The notes under the pieces were generated by a model. That model was not told where the DNA came from. It saw only the letters and a program-made list of their open reading frames with translations, and did no database searches. The translations under genes and the position numbers were made by a program. Positions 1 through 9,606 of a stretch of DNA of 64,000 nucleotides are shown one piece after another; within the stretch, counting starts at the first letter, position 1, and every line of letters starts with the position of its first letter. The DNA is from Rhynchopus euleeides (Eukaryota; Euglenozoa; Diplonemea; Diplonemida; Diplonemidae). The stretch is taken from positions 1,922,001 to 1,986,000 of the forward strand of contig OY723270.1 of NCBI GenBank assembly GCA_963210315.1. Reading direction: 5' to 3'.

Positions 1-361
1 CAGGGAGGTACATATACAAGCCAGAACTCATCGAAGACCTGGCTGATGCCACCTACATAGCGCCTGACACCCACCGGATGACGTGGTTGGCAAGCAACAT
101 GCATTGCAACCCTCAGATGTGGTGTGTTGGGGTATTTTCTTTTCCAACCTCCCACACAGTGGCACTGTACGGTACCAAACGGTGGCACAAAATTTAGGTA
201 CCCCAATTCGGGCACCTGAGGTGCCCGGAATGGTGGAAAAGTGGGGTTCGATGGGTTTCCGGACCGATCTGGGGGGGTTTGGAGGGTTTACGGGGGCTTT
301 GGGGCCTCTGCGCCGGTTTTTTGAAAAATCGTGTTTGTCACCCCCATTTGACCCCCCCTAG
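1..361 (+). repeat. Terminal repeat of a fold-back element, cut by the window edge
   Basis: This 361-bp segment is nearly identical to 57779-58137 (+) and to the reverse complement of 56986-57356. An interrupted copy lies at 44968-45135 plus 46139-46355 (-). It ends with CATTTGACCCCCCCTA, the terminus of the complete TA-flanked fold-back element near 57 kb, so it is the right terminal repeat of another copy whose body lies left of the window. A 65-codon frame ending near 197 is open in all copies, but the substitutions give no sign of protein-level selection. Confidence 0.8.
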
Positions 362-898
362 GGGGGGGGGGGACGGGTCTTTCTGTGAGCTTGCGCGCAC
401 GTGTTTTACGAAAAACGGGGATAACTTAAGCCGGGATACGGAGGTGGGGGGGTAGGGGGGGGGTGGGCCGGGGGATATTTTCCCTCTCTCTCTCCCCCCT
501 CTCTCCCTCTCTGGTGTGTTGTGCAACAGCCCTCCATGGTGCGGGGTATCGGTGGTGTGGCACTGTGTGTGCTGCTGCTGCTCAGCACGGGGTGGGTGGG
601 TGTGGGTGTGTGGTGGCTTTGTTTGGCCGTCGGGGTCTCCGCATTTTTTCAAACTTGTAAACCCACCCACCCACCCACTCCCCCCTACCTTTTTCTGGGG
701 GGCGGGGGCGGGCCACTCCCTAACACAAAACAACCCCTCCCACCCTTCTGCCCGCGTGGTTCCCGCCCCCCACCTAACATAACTCGCAGTAGTGACTGTA
801 GTCTTTATATCTAATAGAGAGGGGGGGAGGTTGGTCTCGGCTTCCCCCACTGCGCACTACGAACGTGCTCTCCTCATCTGAAACAGCAAATGGTAACC
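362..898. other. Gene-free low-complexity region
   Basis: This stretch holds G-runs, CT-rich tracts (480-515), GT-rich tracts and poly-C segments. Several short overlapping ORFs are open on both strands, but their products are simple-sequence peptides with no recognisable domain. I see no gene. Confidence 0.6.
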
Positions 899-1002
899 CA
901 GAGCGATAAGAGGGGCAGCACGCAGGTGATGCTAAGGGGCTTGCTTGAGTGAGTAAGGCATGCTTAACTCACGCAAGCAAGCCCGGCAGTTCTTATCGTC
1001 TG
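899..1002. repeat. Long imperfect hairpin (inverted repeat)
   Basis: The outer arms CAGAGCGATAAGA and TCTTATCGTCTG pair. Inner arms GGGCTTGCTTG-A-GTGAGT and ACTCAC-G-CAAGCAAGCCC pair across a short loop around GCATGC. The structure is about 104 nt. It could be a miniature inverted-repeat element or a structured RNA, and no second copy was seen in the window. Confidence 0.6.
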
Positions 1003-1661
1003 CCAGATGTGCTGATGAGGGGGGGGGGGTGCTGTACCACACCCAGGGGGGGCCCGAGGGGGGGGGGGGGGGGCAGGACGTGCCGCGCTAACCTTTCTCT
1101 CCACGAACACGAAGCAGCAGTTGTTGCCTATTGTGATTGATGCGCAACGCCGACGATCGCACAGCCTTAGATGAGATGTGTAGCTTTTGTGCGTGCCGCA
1201 CGGTGGCAACACAACCAAAAAAAATGGAGATGTCGGGCTGTTTAGACAGGCCCCCCCGCTCCCCACCACCACCCCGCATCGCCGCCATGATTCGCGTGTG
1301 TCTTGTCGCATTTTTCTCCGACACAGGCTGTGCCTGATTGGTGTTCAAGGGGGGAGGGGAGCAGGAAACCCAACACACAGCTCACGAAAAGGCAAAAAAA
1401 ATCGCAACGGGAGTTCTTTCTCTTCCCTCTCCGTTGTTTCTCACAAAGGGCACACACCCAAACACACACACCCAGTGCAGGGAACCTTCCATCTCCCCCT
1501 CCCCTGCCGCCCCACCCCCTCGCGCCTCCTTCCCCTGTGCCGGCGAGAGGGGCTCCCTTCATTCCCTCACCCACCCACCCACACACACACCCACCTCGTC
1601 GCATAAGACAACACAACACAACAGCCTGCCCCCCCCTTGTGTTGACAGTTGTGAATGCCTG
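1003..1661. other. Gene-free region upstream of the 1146-aa gene
   Basis: G-runs (1019-1028, 1058-1073) are followed by increasingly pyrimidine-rich, CA-rich sequence that leads into the polypyrimidine tract before 1689. ORFs here overlap on both strands and are low complexity. I see no convincing gene. Confidence 0.5.
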
Positions 1662-1689
1662 CTGCCCTGCTCTTTCTTCCCTCCGTAGG
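1662..1689 (+). promoter_or_regulatory. Putative splice (trans-splice) acceptor
   Basis: A pyrimidine-rich run (TGCCCTGCTCTTTCTTCCCT) ends in CCGTAG at 1683-1688, 24 bases before the ATG at 1713. This is the form of a 3' splice site next to a short 5' UTR. Whether it is used for cis- or trans-splicing cannot be told from DNA. Confidence 0.4.
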
Positions 1690-1712
1690 CGCATCTCCGA
1701 GGCCTGCCCAGG

Positions 1713-4700
1713 ATGTGCCCTGCTGCGGGTGCCATCATCAGGTTCCTCCGCGCATCCCTTGCTGAGGTGCGCGCTGAGATTGCGTCTCTGAAGGTCGCTG
1801 CTGAGGAGACATGCACACCCCTCGCTGCACTGCAGGCCGCAGCACCCAAGCGGAGATGCGATGATGGTGATGCTGAAGAAGGCGCTGGTGCCACCCCGCC
1901 TCCTCTGGAGGAACGTCTGTCCGCCGCCGCAGCTGCCGCCGCAGCAGCCGGTGTGTGTCTCTTCGCCAACGCGACAGGCGCCCACCACGCCACCGCCACC
2001 ACCACCGCCGCCGCCGCACCGCCACCGCGGAGAAACGCACCTCCCACCAGTCCCAGCCAGACTCCGGCACCACCACTACCACCCCCACCACCACCCCGCA
2101 TCGCCGCAGCACCCATCGACCTCTGCTTCGACCAGCTGGGGCCATGGCCCCCTGCTGCTGCGCATCAGCAGCAGCAGCAAGATCATCCCCAGCGCGCAGC
2201 AGCAGCCCCAAATCATCGCGCTCTGCCTCCTCCGATCGTCCGCCGCGGGAGGTGGGGGTCTGGGAAGCGTGCCCAGCAGCAGCATCAGCACCCCCCAGCC
2301 GCGCCCCCGCCACCCCCACCACCTCCCTCGGACCAGAAGGCTGCATCCGGCAGCAGCTCCGGAACCAGCGCAGCGGCTGCGGAGGCTGCTGCTGCCGACC
2401 CGCCCCCCGCCGTGCTGCAGCGGGCTGCTGCCCTGGGGGGCCTCACGGGCACCACTGCCAGCCTCGGTGCCTCTGCGTCTGGCCCACGGGGGGGTTGCTT
2501 TAACCCCTCCGCCGCCGCCGCCGCCGCCACCACAGCCGCCGCGGCACCACCCAAGAGGTTTCGGAGCGTGAAGGTTCAGGCAAGCCCCTCGGTGTGCGAC
2601 GCCCACTCCGCGACGGAGGGGACGCTCCACACCGACGGCGTGTCCGGTGTCGCCCACTCCACCCGGGGCGTCTTCTCCCCCCACAGCGCAGGGAAGCGCT
2701 TCGCCTGCGGGGAGGGCCCTGCTGTTGGGGATGCCTCCGCAGCATCCTCCCGCCACCACCACCCCCACCACCACGCCTACCGGGGGAGCGGCCCGGGGGG
2801 TTCCACCGGGGGGCAACATCATCACAGCAACAGCACCCCCGCACCCCCGCAGCAGCAGCAGCAGTCTTCGAGGGTGGCACACCACCCTCACCACCACCCC
2901 CACCCTTCGGGCCCAGCGGTGTCTCGCCAGCAGAGGGGTGGGGGGGGTGGTGGGAGCGACTCTGCCACCGCCGGCGTTATTCCTGCGGGGGACGGAGGGG
3001 GGGAGGTGTATGGCCCATTGAAGAATGCCGCTGGGCCTTCGGAGGGGGAGCGGGGTGAGGTGCTGGCAGAGCGTGGTGGGGGTGCCGCAGCCGCCGAGGC
3101 GTCTTCTCCCGCCGCAGCGCCGGGGCATCTCGGGGAGCAGCGGAGGCAGAGCGACTCCCTCTCCCCGCCCCCATCCCCCTCTGCGAGCTACGCGGCGGAG
3201 TTCCCCGGGAGGAGGTTTGTCGGCTCTGCGGGTCCCCCCCCGGGCGGCGCTGCCTGCGGCAGCGGCAGCGGCAACACCCCCTCCGGGAAGATCTGCCGCC
3301 CCCACTCCCCCAGGCGGGGCAACGACGTGACGGGGTGGTCCCCCCGAGGGGGCGCCTCGGGCAGCGAAGACGGCACCCCTCCGATGCCCGGCAGCCCGGC
3401 ACAGGGGGGTGCCGAGGCGGGGGAGGACGAGGGGGCCGAGGGGAGCCGTGTCGGCTCCAGTGAGGGTCAGGGGGTGGCCCCGCCGGCCAACGCATCTGCA
3501 TCTGCCTCTGCCGCTGCCCCTGCCGCGAAGCGGCGGAGGCGGAGTCCGACGGCGGCGGGGCGGTCGTCTTCTCCGTCTGGGGTATCCCAGGTATTCCCGC
3601 CGACACGTCGGGCGGTTTGCAGCAGGATGGTTCAGACGGAGAGAACCCTGCAGAGCCCCCAGTGCATTTACGTCACGATCCCGGCGAACCCACAGCAGCA
3701 GAAGCAGCAGCAGCAGCGGGATCAGCAGGCGGCGTCATCCCGCCCGTCCTCCGCTTCCTCTACAGACGGAGGAGGCGGTGCCGGTAATCCCGACGGGTCG
3801 CCCAGCGCCGCGGCAGATGATGCAGTCGTGGGAGGAGGAGGAGGAGGGGGTGGTGGTGGTGCCATGGTCAGCATCGACATGGAGGACTTGGAGGAGATTC
3901 CCGTGAGATTTGTGTCGGAGGGTGGTGGTGGTGGTGGTGGCGGCATGCGCATCGGGGTGGGTGGTAGGCAAGGGAGGCAGCCCAGGGCTCCGAAGAAGCC
4001 GTGCAAATCTGCGGTGTGCCAGACGGAGGAGACGAGGATGTGGCAGCTCGCTGCGCCGTTTAACCACGCGAGGTTCCGCTTCCTGTGCCAGGAGGTGCTG
4101 GAGAAGACGGGGAAGGTGGAGCAGGTGCAGCGCATGCTGCACCAAGCCTCCGTGCTGCAGCAGGAGAATATAGAAAACACATTCATGTCCGTTGTGTCCC
4201 GCCTCCGCCTCCGCCGGATCGTGACAGGCATCGAGCAGCTTCAGGCGATCAACGCCAGGCTCCCAGAGGTGCACCACATGCCCCCTCTCTGCGACACCGC
4301 GGGGGACAGCGCATACCCCTCTACCCACCTGCCGACCCGCGACGAACCCTCCATCACCACCTCACGAAACACCCGCCGCAGCGTTGCAGGGGGTGGGGGT
4401 GCGCCGCACCACGGCCCGTCCTCCGCCGCATCCGCCAGACGCTCTGCCGCGCACCCCTCTTCTGCCGCGACGCAACCTCGCAGCCCACCCAGGGCTGACC
4501 CCAGGGGGGGCACGCCACTGAGGTCTCCTCTCAGCCCGCTGGGGGGCAGCGCGACGCCTCCAGAGAGTCCGCGTGGCGGTGGTGGTGGCGGGCAGAGGGG
4601 GTTCCGTGGGTCTGCCTCCGGGAAGCGGCAGGTCCAGGTGGTGAAGCAGCAGCACCGCGAGAGTGTCGCCGGGAGCGCGAAGGGGGCGAGGGGGGCAGCG

Positions 4701-5153
4701 GCGGGGAGGCGTAGGGAGAAGCAGACGCAGGGGCAGCTGCGTGGGGGTGGCGGGGTGGCGGCGTGTGCCCCGCAGGCTGCGGCGGTGGTGTCTGCGGAGC
4801 AGAGCATCCCGGCCTCGTATATCCGGATGCTGCAGGGCGAGCAGCAGGGGGTGCATGTGGCGGAGTTGAACCGGGTGCGGCTGAAGGTGCTGCGTGAGCT
4901 GTTCCAGATCCAGGACGCGCACCTGCAGGAGCTGCACGAAAGGAGGCAGGACCACATCCATATGTACGCCGGGATGCAGGGCGCGGTGCGTGCGCTGCTG
5001 GACACAGACTCCTATGTCAAGCTGCCCTGCATCCTCAGGGGGGGCGGGAGGGACACCGGGTCTGCTGCGGTTGTAAGGCGGAGGGACCCGGCCCCGTTTG
5101 CACTCTCGCGGGTCAGCTCGCTGTTGCAGGGGCTGGAGACAATGAAACGGTAA
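1713..5153 (+). CDS. Large low-complexity protein with conserved helical islands, function unknown
   Basis: I do not recognise this 1146-residue protein. Residues 1-35 look like an amphipathic helix or coiled coil (RFLRASLAEVRAEIASLKVA). A long region follows that is rich in Ala, Pro, Gly, His, Gln and Ser homopolymers. Denser islands occur at about 629-655 (contains MVQTERT), about 762-865 (contains VCQTEET, then a Leu/Gln-rich helical stretch) and about 1030-1146 (a second helical stretch ending near the C-terminus). The paired QTE motifs may be short linear binding motifs. No transmembrane segment, signal peptide or catalytic motif was seen. The ATG at 1713 is the first in frame and follows a pyrimidine-AG acceptor. 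The frame is uninterrupted for 3.4 kb, and its amino-acid composition produces long shadow ORFs on both strands. A scaffold or cytoskeletal role is possible but unsupported. Confidence 0.75.
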   Translation: MCPAAGAIIRFLRASLAEVRAEIASLKVAAEETCTPLAALQAAAPKRRCDDGDAEEGAGATPPPLEERLSAAAAAAAAAGVCLFANATGAHHATATTTAAAAPPPRRNAPPTSPSQTPAPPLPPPPPPRIAAAPIDLCFDQLGPWPPAAAHQQQQQDHPQRAAAAPNHRALPPPIVRRGRWGSGKRAQQQHQHPPAAPPPPPPPPSDQKAASGSSSGTSAAAAEAAAADPPPAVLQRAAALGGLTGTTASLGASASGPRGGCFNPSAAAAAATTAAAAPPKRFRSVKVQASPSVCDAHSATEGTLHTDGVSGVAHSTRGVFSPHSAGKRFACGEGPAVGDASAASSRHHHPHHHAYRGSGPGGSTGGQHHHSNSTPAPPQQQQQSSRVAHHPHHHPHPSGPAVSRQQRGGGGGGSDSATAGVIPAGDGGGEVYGPLKNAAGPSEGERGEVLAERGGGAAAAEASSPAAAPGHLGEQRRQSDSLSPPPSPSASYAAEFPGRRFVGSAGPPPGGAACGSGSGNTPSGKICRPHSPRRGNDVTGWSPRGGASGSEDGTPPMPGSPAQGGAEAGEDEGAEGSRVGSSEGQGVAPPANASASASAAAPAAKRRRRSPTAAGRSSSPSGVSQVFPPTRRAVCSRMVQTERTLQSPQCIYVTIPANPQQQKQQQQRDQQAASSRPSSASSTDGGGGAGNPDGSPSAAADDAVVGGGGGGGGGGAMVSIDMEDLEEIPVRFVSEGGGGGGGGMRIGVGGRQGRQPRAPKKPCKSAVCQTEETRMWQLAAPFNHARFRFLCQEVLEKTGKVEQVQRMLHQASVLQQENIENTFMSVVSRLRLRRIVTGIEQLQAINARLPEVHHMPPLCDTAGDSAYPSTHLPTRDEPSITTSRNTRRSVAGGGGAPHHGPSSAASARRSAAHPSSAATQPRSPPRADPRGGTPLRSPLSPLGGSATPPESPRGGGGGGQRGFRGSASGKRQVQVVKQQHRESVAGSAKGARGAAAGRRREKQTQGQLRGGGGVAACAPQAAAVVSAEQSIPASYIRMLQGEQQGVHVAELNRVRLKVLRELFQIQDAHLQELHERRQDHIHMYAGMQGAVRALLDTDSYVKLPCILRGGGRDTGSAAVVRRRDPAPFALSRVSSLLQGLETMKR

Positions 5154-6116
5154 GGGGGGGGGTGGAGGGGCAGCATGCGTGCAGGAATCGTGAAACTGTA
5201 AACCCTTCAGGTGTGATTTCGACAACATGCATCCTTTCTGTGTGTCCATTCCCACAGCGACGCCCAGGGGAGCCGCCTCCTTTTCAGGAGACCGGCCGTG
5301 GTGTGTGGTGCGGTGTGGGGTGTCGCAAAGACGTATCGCTGCGATTATTTTGCAACAAGATGATTTACTGTACAGTAAATCACCCTAATCACCCGCTCGG
5401 GCAAGAAGTGTCAGCCTAACAAGGTGCACAGTAGCGAACAACTAAACCTTCTTTGCTCTGCACGAATTTTTAAGCACATGCATGATGCGTAAAAGTGTAG
5501 GAGTGCTTCCGACGACCTGCTTCTTTTCAGTGTGTCTTGCTATTTCGTGTTCACATGTGCTCCACACCCACATCAAAGCAGCAGGCTAGGGTGGTGGAAG
5601 CGTCAACGCATCATTAAGGAAGAAGGAAGCACGGTCGCTACGCTTTTCTCCGTCATCTTTGCGCGAGTGAGGAGCACGCACAATACTGTTGCACAAATTC
5701 ACAAATCGTTGCTGCGAGATTTCATGAAAGTCGGGTCTGAAGTATCACCAACGGCCCGCATCGTGCAGAGCCCCTTCCGGCTTTCCTTCGTGTGGATGGA
5801 CCATATCGACTGCCTTGCCAGGAGTTCTTTTGGGAAATCGTAGCCAGTCGTTCGATTTTGTGCACATTTTTTGGATCGAATCCCCCCTCGTGTGCCTAGT
5901 GCGCTCTCCCCCATGCAAGGCACCAGGATACTCACTCTGCGGATGCAGGCCGATACCACCCCGCCGCCCCCTCCCACCTGCGCCACAAGTACCCCTCAAC
6001 CCCCAGCAAATGCTTGCCACACCTGCGTTGCGAGACTGACCAACACAGCACCTCCCTCAGAAGCGCACGTCTGTGCAGCGGCACCGTGCAGTTGTGGGGA
6101 GGGAAGAGAGGGAAGG
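5154..6116. other. Intergenic region with one YR core-site repeat
   Basis: There is no convincing gene between 5154 and 6116. Positions 5594-5653 carry the recurrent core TGGAAGCGTCAACGCA followed by a 40-bp extension (CATTAAGGAAGAAGGAAGCA and on) shared with 45474-45533. The final 90 bases (6027-6116) are the start of the unit duplicated upstream of the second WD40 gene. Confidence 0.55.
5594..5653 (+). repeat. Core-site-containing dispersed repeat
   Basis: It contains GGTGGAAGCGTCAACGCATC and is about 95% identical over 60 bp to 45474-45533. It is one of roughly 20 core sites in the window (see findings). Confidence 0.75.
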
Positions 6117-7253
6117 ATGGATGTGTCGGTGCGGCATGTTGACAGCGGGCGGAGCTGTGTCGTCGTTGTTCCTGATGGCGGGACCGTGGTCAGCCTGAAG
6201 GTGGATGCGCTGGAGGAGATGTTTGCGGGTTCCATCAACGCAGACCGCGAGGCTGCAGGGCTGGCGGCACGCATTGAAGGGTGTGACGAGGACCTGGACG
6301 ATGCAGAGCGCGTTGCCGACACGGGTCTGGAGGATGGGGACGGCGTGCAGCTGGTGCGGCGATGGCCGCACGTCAAGGCACCGACGGTCTACAGCACTGA
6401 TCATGGCGCGCTTTTGCATCATATCACACTGTCGAGGTGTGGCACGTTTTGTTCAGTCGGGTACACTCAGGGACGCATCACTGTGTTCGACACCAGGACT
6501 GCTGATGTCGTGGCGAATCTCTCACATGAGATGCTTATGCATGAAATTTACTTCACTGCGTTCTCAGTCTGTGGGACGTGGCTGGCAACGTGCTCGCAGG
6601 ACAGCACCGTCCGCGTGTGGTTGACAACAACGTGGGAGCAGGTGTGGCGTCTCGAGGGGCACACCACTGAGGTGTTTTGTGGAGCGTGGACACGATGTGG
6701 ACTACTTGTGTCCTCTGATTTCTATGGGAAGGTGTGTGTGTGGGACTTCGAGGGCACACCAAGTGCCACAGTGCTGGAGGGGCACAGCGACGCTGTCGAG
6801 GCTCTTGCAGCTTCAACGACAAGGATCTTCACCGGGTCAAGTGATCGCACCATCGGAGTGTATGACATCAGCACCCTCACCCACACCGACACCCTGCGCG
6901 GACATACAGATGAGGTGTACGACCTCGCCCTGACGAACGACGAGCAGCACCTGGTGTCGTGCTCTGATGACAGGAATCTCAAGGTGTGGTGCACAACCTC
7001 CCTCAGCTGCATCCGCACTGTGGTCCTGGCAAGCCTTCCGTTCCGTGTTGCCGTGTCTGAAGGTGACGTCGTGGTAGTTTCCTGTCTGCAGGACACCAAG
7101 CTGCTGAAGCTCAGCACCTTGCAGTGCTTGGGGCAAGTGGACTCAAAGGGTAGCGGTGTTGCACTCAGCCCCTGTGGGAGGTGGGTCTTCACATCAAGGC
7201 ACACGTCGGTGGGTGTGTGTGCCGTGTGTGATGTGACGCCTGGCAGCAACTAG
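6117..7253 (+). CDS. WD40-repeat protein with N-terminal ubiquitin-like segment (copy 1)
   Basis: The product has 378 residues. Residues 1-85 alternate hydrophobic and charged positions and end in LEDGDGVQLV, resembling a ubiquitin-like beta-grasp fold. From about residue 100 to the C-terminus there are roughly seven WD40-like blades (for example DSTVRVW, GKVCVWD, DRTIGVYD, DRNLKVW), consistent with a single beta-propeller. Such proteins are interaction scaffolds, and the partner is unknown. The ATG at 6117 was chosen over upstream non-ATG extensions because the duplicated neighbour begins at the matching ATG. The gene is the left member of a direct tandem duplication (6027-7286 and 7525-8787). 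The two copies are nearly identical over the N-terminal third and diverge in the blades. No intron is needed. Confidence 0.85.
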   Translation: MDVSVRHVDSGRSCVVVVPDGGTVVSLKVDALEEMFAGSINADREAAGLAARIEGCDEDLDDAERVADTGLEDGDGVQLVRRWPHVKAPTVYSTDHGALLHHITLSRCGTFCSVGYTQGRITVFDTRTADVVANLSHEMLMHEIYFTAFSVCGTWLATCSQDSTVRVWLTTTWEQVWRLEGHTTEVFCGAWTRCGLLVSSDFYGKVCVWDFEGTPSATVLEGHSDAVEALAASTTRIFTGSSDRTIGVYDISTLTHTDTLRGHTDEVYDLALTNDEQHLVSCSDDRNLKVWCTTSLSCIRTVVLASLPFRVAVSEGDVVVVSCLQDTKLLKLSTLQCLGQVDSKGSGVALSPCGRWVFTSRHTSVGVCAVCDVTPGSN

Positions 7254-7613
7254 GCGCCCTCTTCTGCTTTTGTGATTGCCGTGCACCGGCTTGATTCTTG
7301 CCTCCTGTCACAGCGCCTCCTGACCCTTGTGGTTGGCAGCAGCGTGCACTGCATCTGAGGTGCAACTGGTGCGACTGCCCAGTGCCTGCAGGCTGCCTCT
7401 GCCCCCACCCTCTCCATCCCCTGGACCACCCAGCCCTTGCCCAGACGGAATGTGCCGGGCATCACCTGTGTGCTTGCTTGTCTTCCGTCCTCCTGGAGTG
7501 GCAGTTCATCCTCCCACACATGCATTGCGAGACTGACCAACACAGCACCTCCCTCAGAAGCGCACGTCTGTGCAGCGGCACCGTGCAGTTGTGGGGAGGG
7601 AAGAGAGGGAAGG
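7254..7613. other. Spacer between the duplicated WD40 genes
   Basis: The first 33 bases (CCCTCTTCTGC...GTGCACC) and the last 90 bases (from 7525) belong to the duplicated unit. The middle is unique, pyrimidine-rich DNA ending in several CAG/TAG trinucleotides that could act as acceptors for the second gene. Confidence 0.5.
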
Positions 7614-8753
7614 ATGGATGTGTCGGTGCGGCATGTTGACAGCGGGCGGAGCTGTGTCGTCGTTGTTCCCGATGGCGGGACCGTGGTCAGCCTGAAGGTG
7701 GATGCGCTGGAGGAGATGTTTGCGGGTTCCATCAACGCAGACCGGGAGGCTGCAGGGCTGGCGGCACGCATTGAAGGGTGTGACGAGGACCTGGACGATG
7801 CAGAGCGCGTTGCCGATACGGGTCTGGAGGATGGGGACGGCGTGCAGCTGGTGCGGCGATGGCCGCACGTCAAGGCACCGACGGTCTACAGCACTGATCA
7901 TGGCGAGCTTTTGCATCATGTCACACTGTCGAGGTGTGGCACGTTTTGTTCAGTCGGGAATTCTCAAGGTCACATCACTGTGTTCGACACCAGGACTGCT
8001 GGTGTGGTGGCGAATCTCTCCCATGGGGACATGGACATTTACTTCACTGCGTTCTCAGTCTGTGGGACGTGGCTGGCAACGTGCTCAGAGGATTCCACCA
8101 TCTGCGTATGGTTGACAACAACGTGGGAGCAGGTGTGGTGTCTCGAAGAGCACACCACAGAGCTGTGGAGCGCCGCGTGGACAAGTTGCGGGCGTCTTGT
8201 ATCGGGTGACGAGAGTGGGAAGGTGTGTGTGTGGGACTTCGAGGGCACACCAAGTGCCACAGTGCTGGAGGGGCACAGCGATACTGTCTATGGGATTACA
8301 GCGTCAACGACGAGGATCTTCACCGGGTCAAGTGATCGCACAATCGGTGTGTATGACATCAGCACCCTCACCCACACCGACACCCTGTGTGAGCACAAAG
8401 GGGAGGTAAACGACCTCGCCCTGACGAACGACGAGCAGCACCTGGTGTCGTGCTCTGCGGACAGGTCTCTGAAGGTGTGGTGCACAACGTCCCTCAGCTG
8501 CATCCGCACTGTGGAGGTGATATCCATTCCCTTGTTGCTTGCCGTGTCACAGTCAGCTGATGATCTGGCAGTTTCCCTCTACGGCGATACCGTTCTGTTC
8601 AGTCTCAGCACCTGGCAGTGCTTGGGGAAAGTGGAGTTAACAACAGGGAGCGGTGTTGCACTCAGCCCCTGTGGGAGGTGGGTCTTCACATCAAGCCGCA
8701 CTTCTGTGAGAGTGTGCCCCGTGTGTGACTTGGCGCCTGGGGGAAGCACTTAG
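7614..8753 (+). CDS. WD40-repeat protein with N-terminal ubiquitin-like segment (copy 2)
   Basis: The product has 379 residues and is a paralogue of the gene at 6117. The first 115 residues are almost identical to copy 1. The WD40 blades keep the same register but differ at many exposed positions (for example DSTICVW for DSTVRVW, DRSLKVW for DRNLKVW). About seven blades are recognisable, so it probably forms the same propeller. The near identity of the N-terminus against divergent blades suggests either selection on the ligand-binding face or gene conversion at the 5' end. The start is fixed by alignment with copy 1, and the 5' flank from 7525 is also duplicated. Regulation and partner are unknown. 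Confidence 0.85.
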   Translation: MDVSVRHVDSGRSCVVVVPDGGTVVSLKVDALEEMFAGSINADREAAGLAARIEGCDEDLDDAERVADTGLEDGDGVQLVRRWPHVKAPTVYSTDHGELLHHVTLSRCGTFCSVGNSQGHITVFDTRTAGVVANLSHGDMDIYFTAFSVCGTWLATCSEDSTICVWLTTTWEQVWCLEEHTTELWSAAWTSCGRLVSGDESGKVCVWDFEGTPSATVLEGHSDTVYGITASTTRIFTGSSDRTIGVYDISTLTHTDTLCEHKGEVNDLALTNDEQHLVSCSADRSLKVWCTTSLSCIRTVEVISIPLLLAVSQSADDLAVSLYGDTVLFSLSTWQCLGKVELTTGSGVALSPCGRWVFTSSRTSVRVCPVCDLAPGGST

Positions 8754-9045
8754 ACACCCTCTTCTGCTTCCGTGATTGCCGTGCACCTGCTGGCCCTCTT
8801 GCCTCCTGAACTGTCGCAGCGAACTCAACGATATACTCCTATGTGTACAGTGTCGTGCCAGTCAGTTCCACCAACACCCTCAGCTTCAGGCATCACTGTG
8901 CATGTCAGCACGGTCCCGCCCCCTGGGCCAGGCCAACTAAACAACAAAGGGAAAGAGGCAGAGTCGGCGTCAGGCATGCCTGTCCAGGAGAACACGAAAC
9001 AGCGACGAGGGGCGCTGCAACCACGGCCTAAACATTGTTATCCTG

Positions 9046-9120
9046 GTGTGCGCTCAACAAAAAGTAGTCCGGAACTGTTCTCCCAGTTGCTAGACAGGGC
9101 GTCTATAAAAAGCGAAAGGA
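9046..9120 (+). repeat. Solo B-type repeat of the type I YR retroelement
   Basis: These bases (GTGTGCGCTCAACAAAAAGT through AGCGAAAGGA) match the B repeats at 16329-16412 and 16540-16622, with a few substitutions and small deletions. No A repeat or coding region adjoins it, so it is a relic left by deletion or recombination. Confidence 0.8.
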
Positions 9121-9416
9121 GCATGGTTTCAAATCCATCTCTCTCACTCGGGTTTTGGTTGTACCGCTTCCGCACCCTCGCCTGTGCAGGTGAGGGTGTG
9201 CTATCCCTGCGACAGTTTCCTCCTCCACGAGTGTGTCCATGAAGCAAAAGCTATCTCCCTTGGGATGGCGGAGCTTTCCTTCCTTGCCCCCCCCCGCCCC
9301 CTTATTCCGCCGAGGAGCTCGGTGCCTTGCACACCACACGGCAGGGCATGGTAAGCACTATCCTGAAGCGAAGCGACTCCCTCCCTACCCCCCTTACCCA
9401 CCGCCCCCCCTCATCG

Positions 9417-9606
9417 TTGTCAGCCTTTCGAAAATTCTGCACGTGGCTCGGCAGGCAGCCCTGCCGCTCCGGCGTGATGTGCGGGATCAGGGGAACCTGG
9501 ACATCGTGATGTCACACGGGCCTGCCTTCTGCCACCACAAAGGCGAGTATGTCTACGACGAGCCCCTGATGCACCACCTCGCAGCCACGCGGTGCCGCCT
9601 CCACGC
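9417..9606 (+). pseudogene. Internally deleted MPPED-like phosphoesterase pseudogene
   Basis: Two blocks match the intact gene at 10406. The first (9417-9480) corresponds to the FRKFCEWLGRQPCHSGV region. The second (about 9480-9606) corresponds to the DQGNLDIVMSHGPAFCHHKG region up to the Arg-Leu-His before the GHMH motif. The roughly 200 bases encoding the GNHD motif are missing. The parts upstream (DxH, GD) and downstream (GHxH) are also absent, so no functional metal site can form. The surrounding 8.8-10.4 kb has no other gene. Confidence 0.85.

Noticed and set aside
521..814. Small secreted protein with hydrophobic N-terminus
   Set aside because: The frame is one of several overlapping low-complexity ORFs in GT/C-rich DNA, with no homologous copy or acceptor site.
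9125..9150. tRNA-like T-arm (GGTTTCAAATCC)
   Set aside because: No acceptor, D or anticodon arms can be placed around it. No tRNA was supported anywhere in the window.
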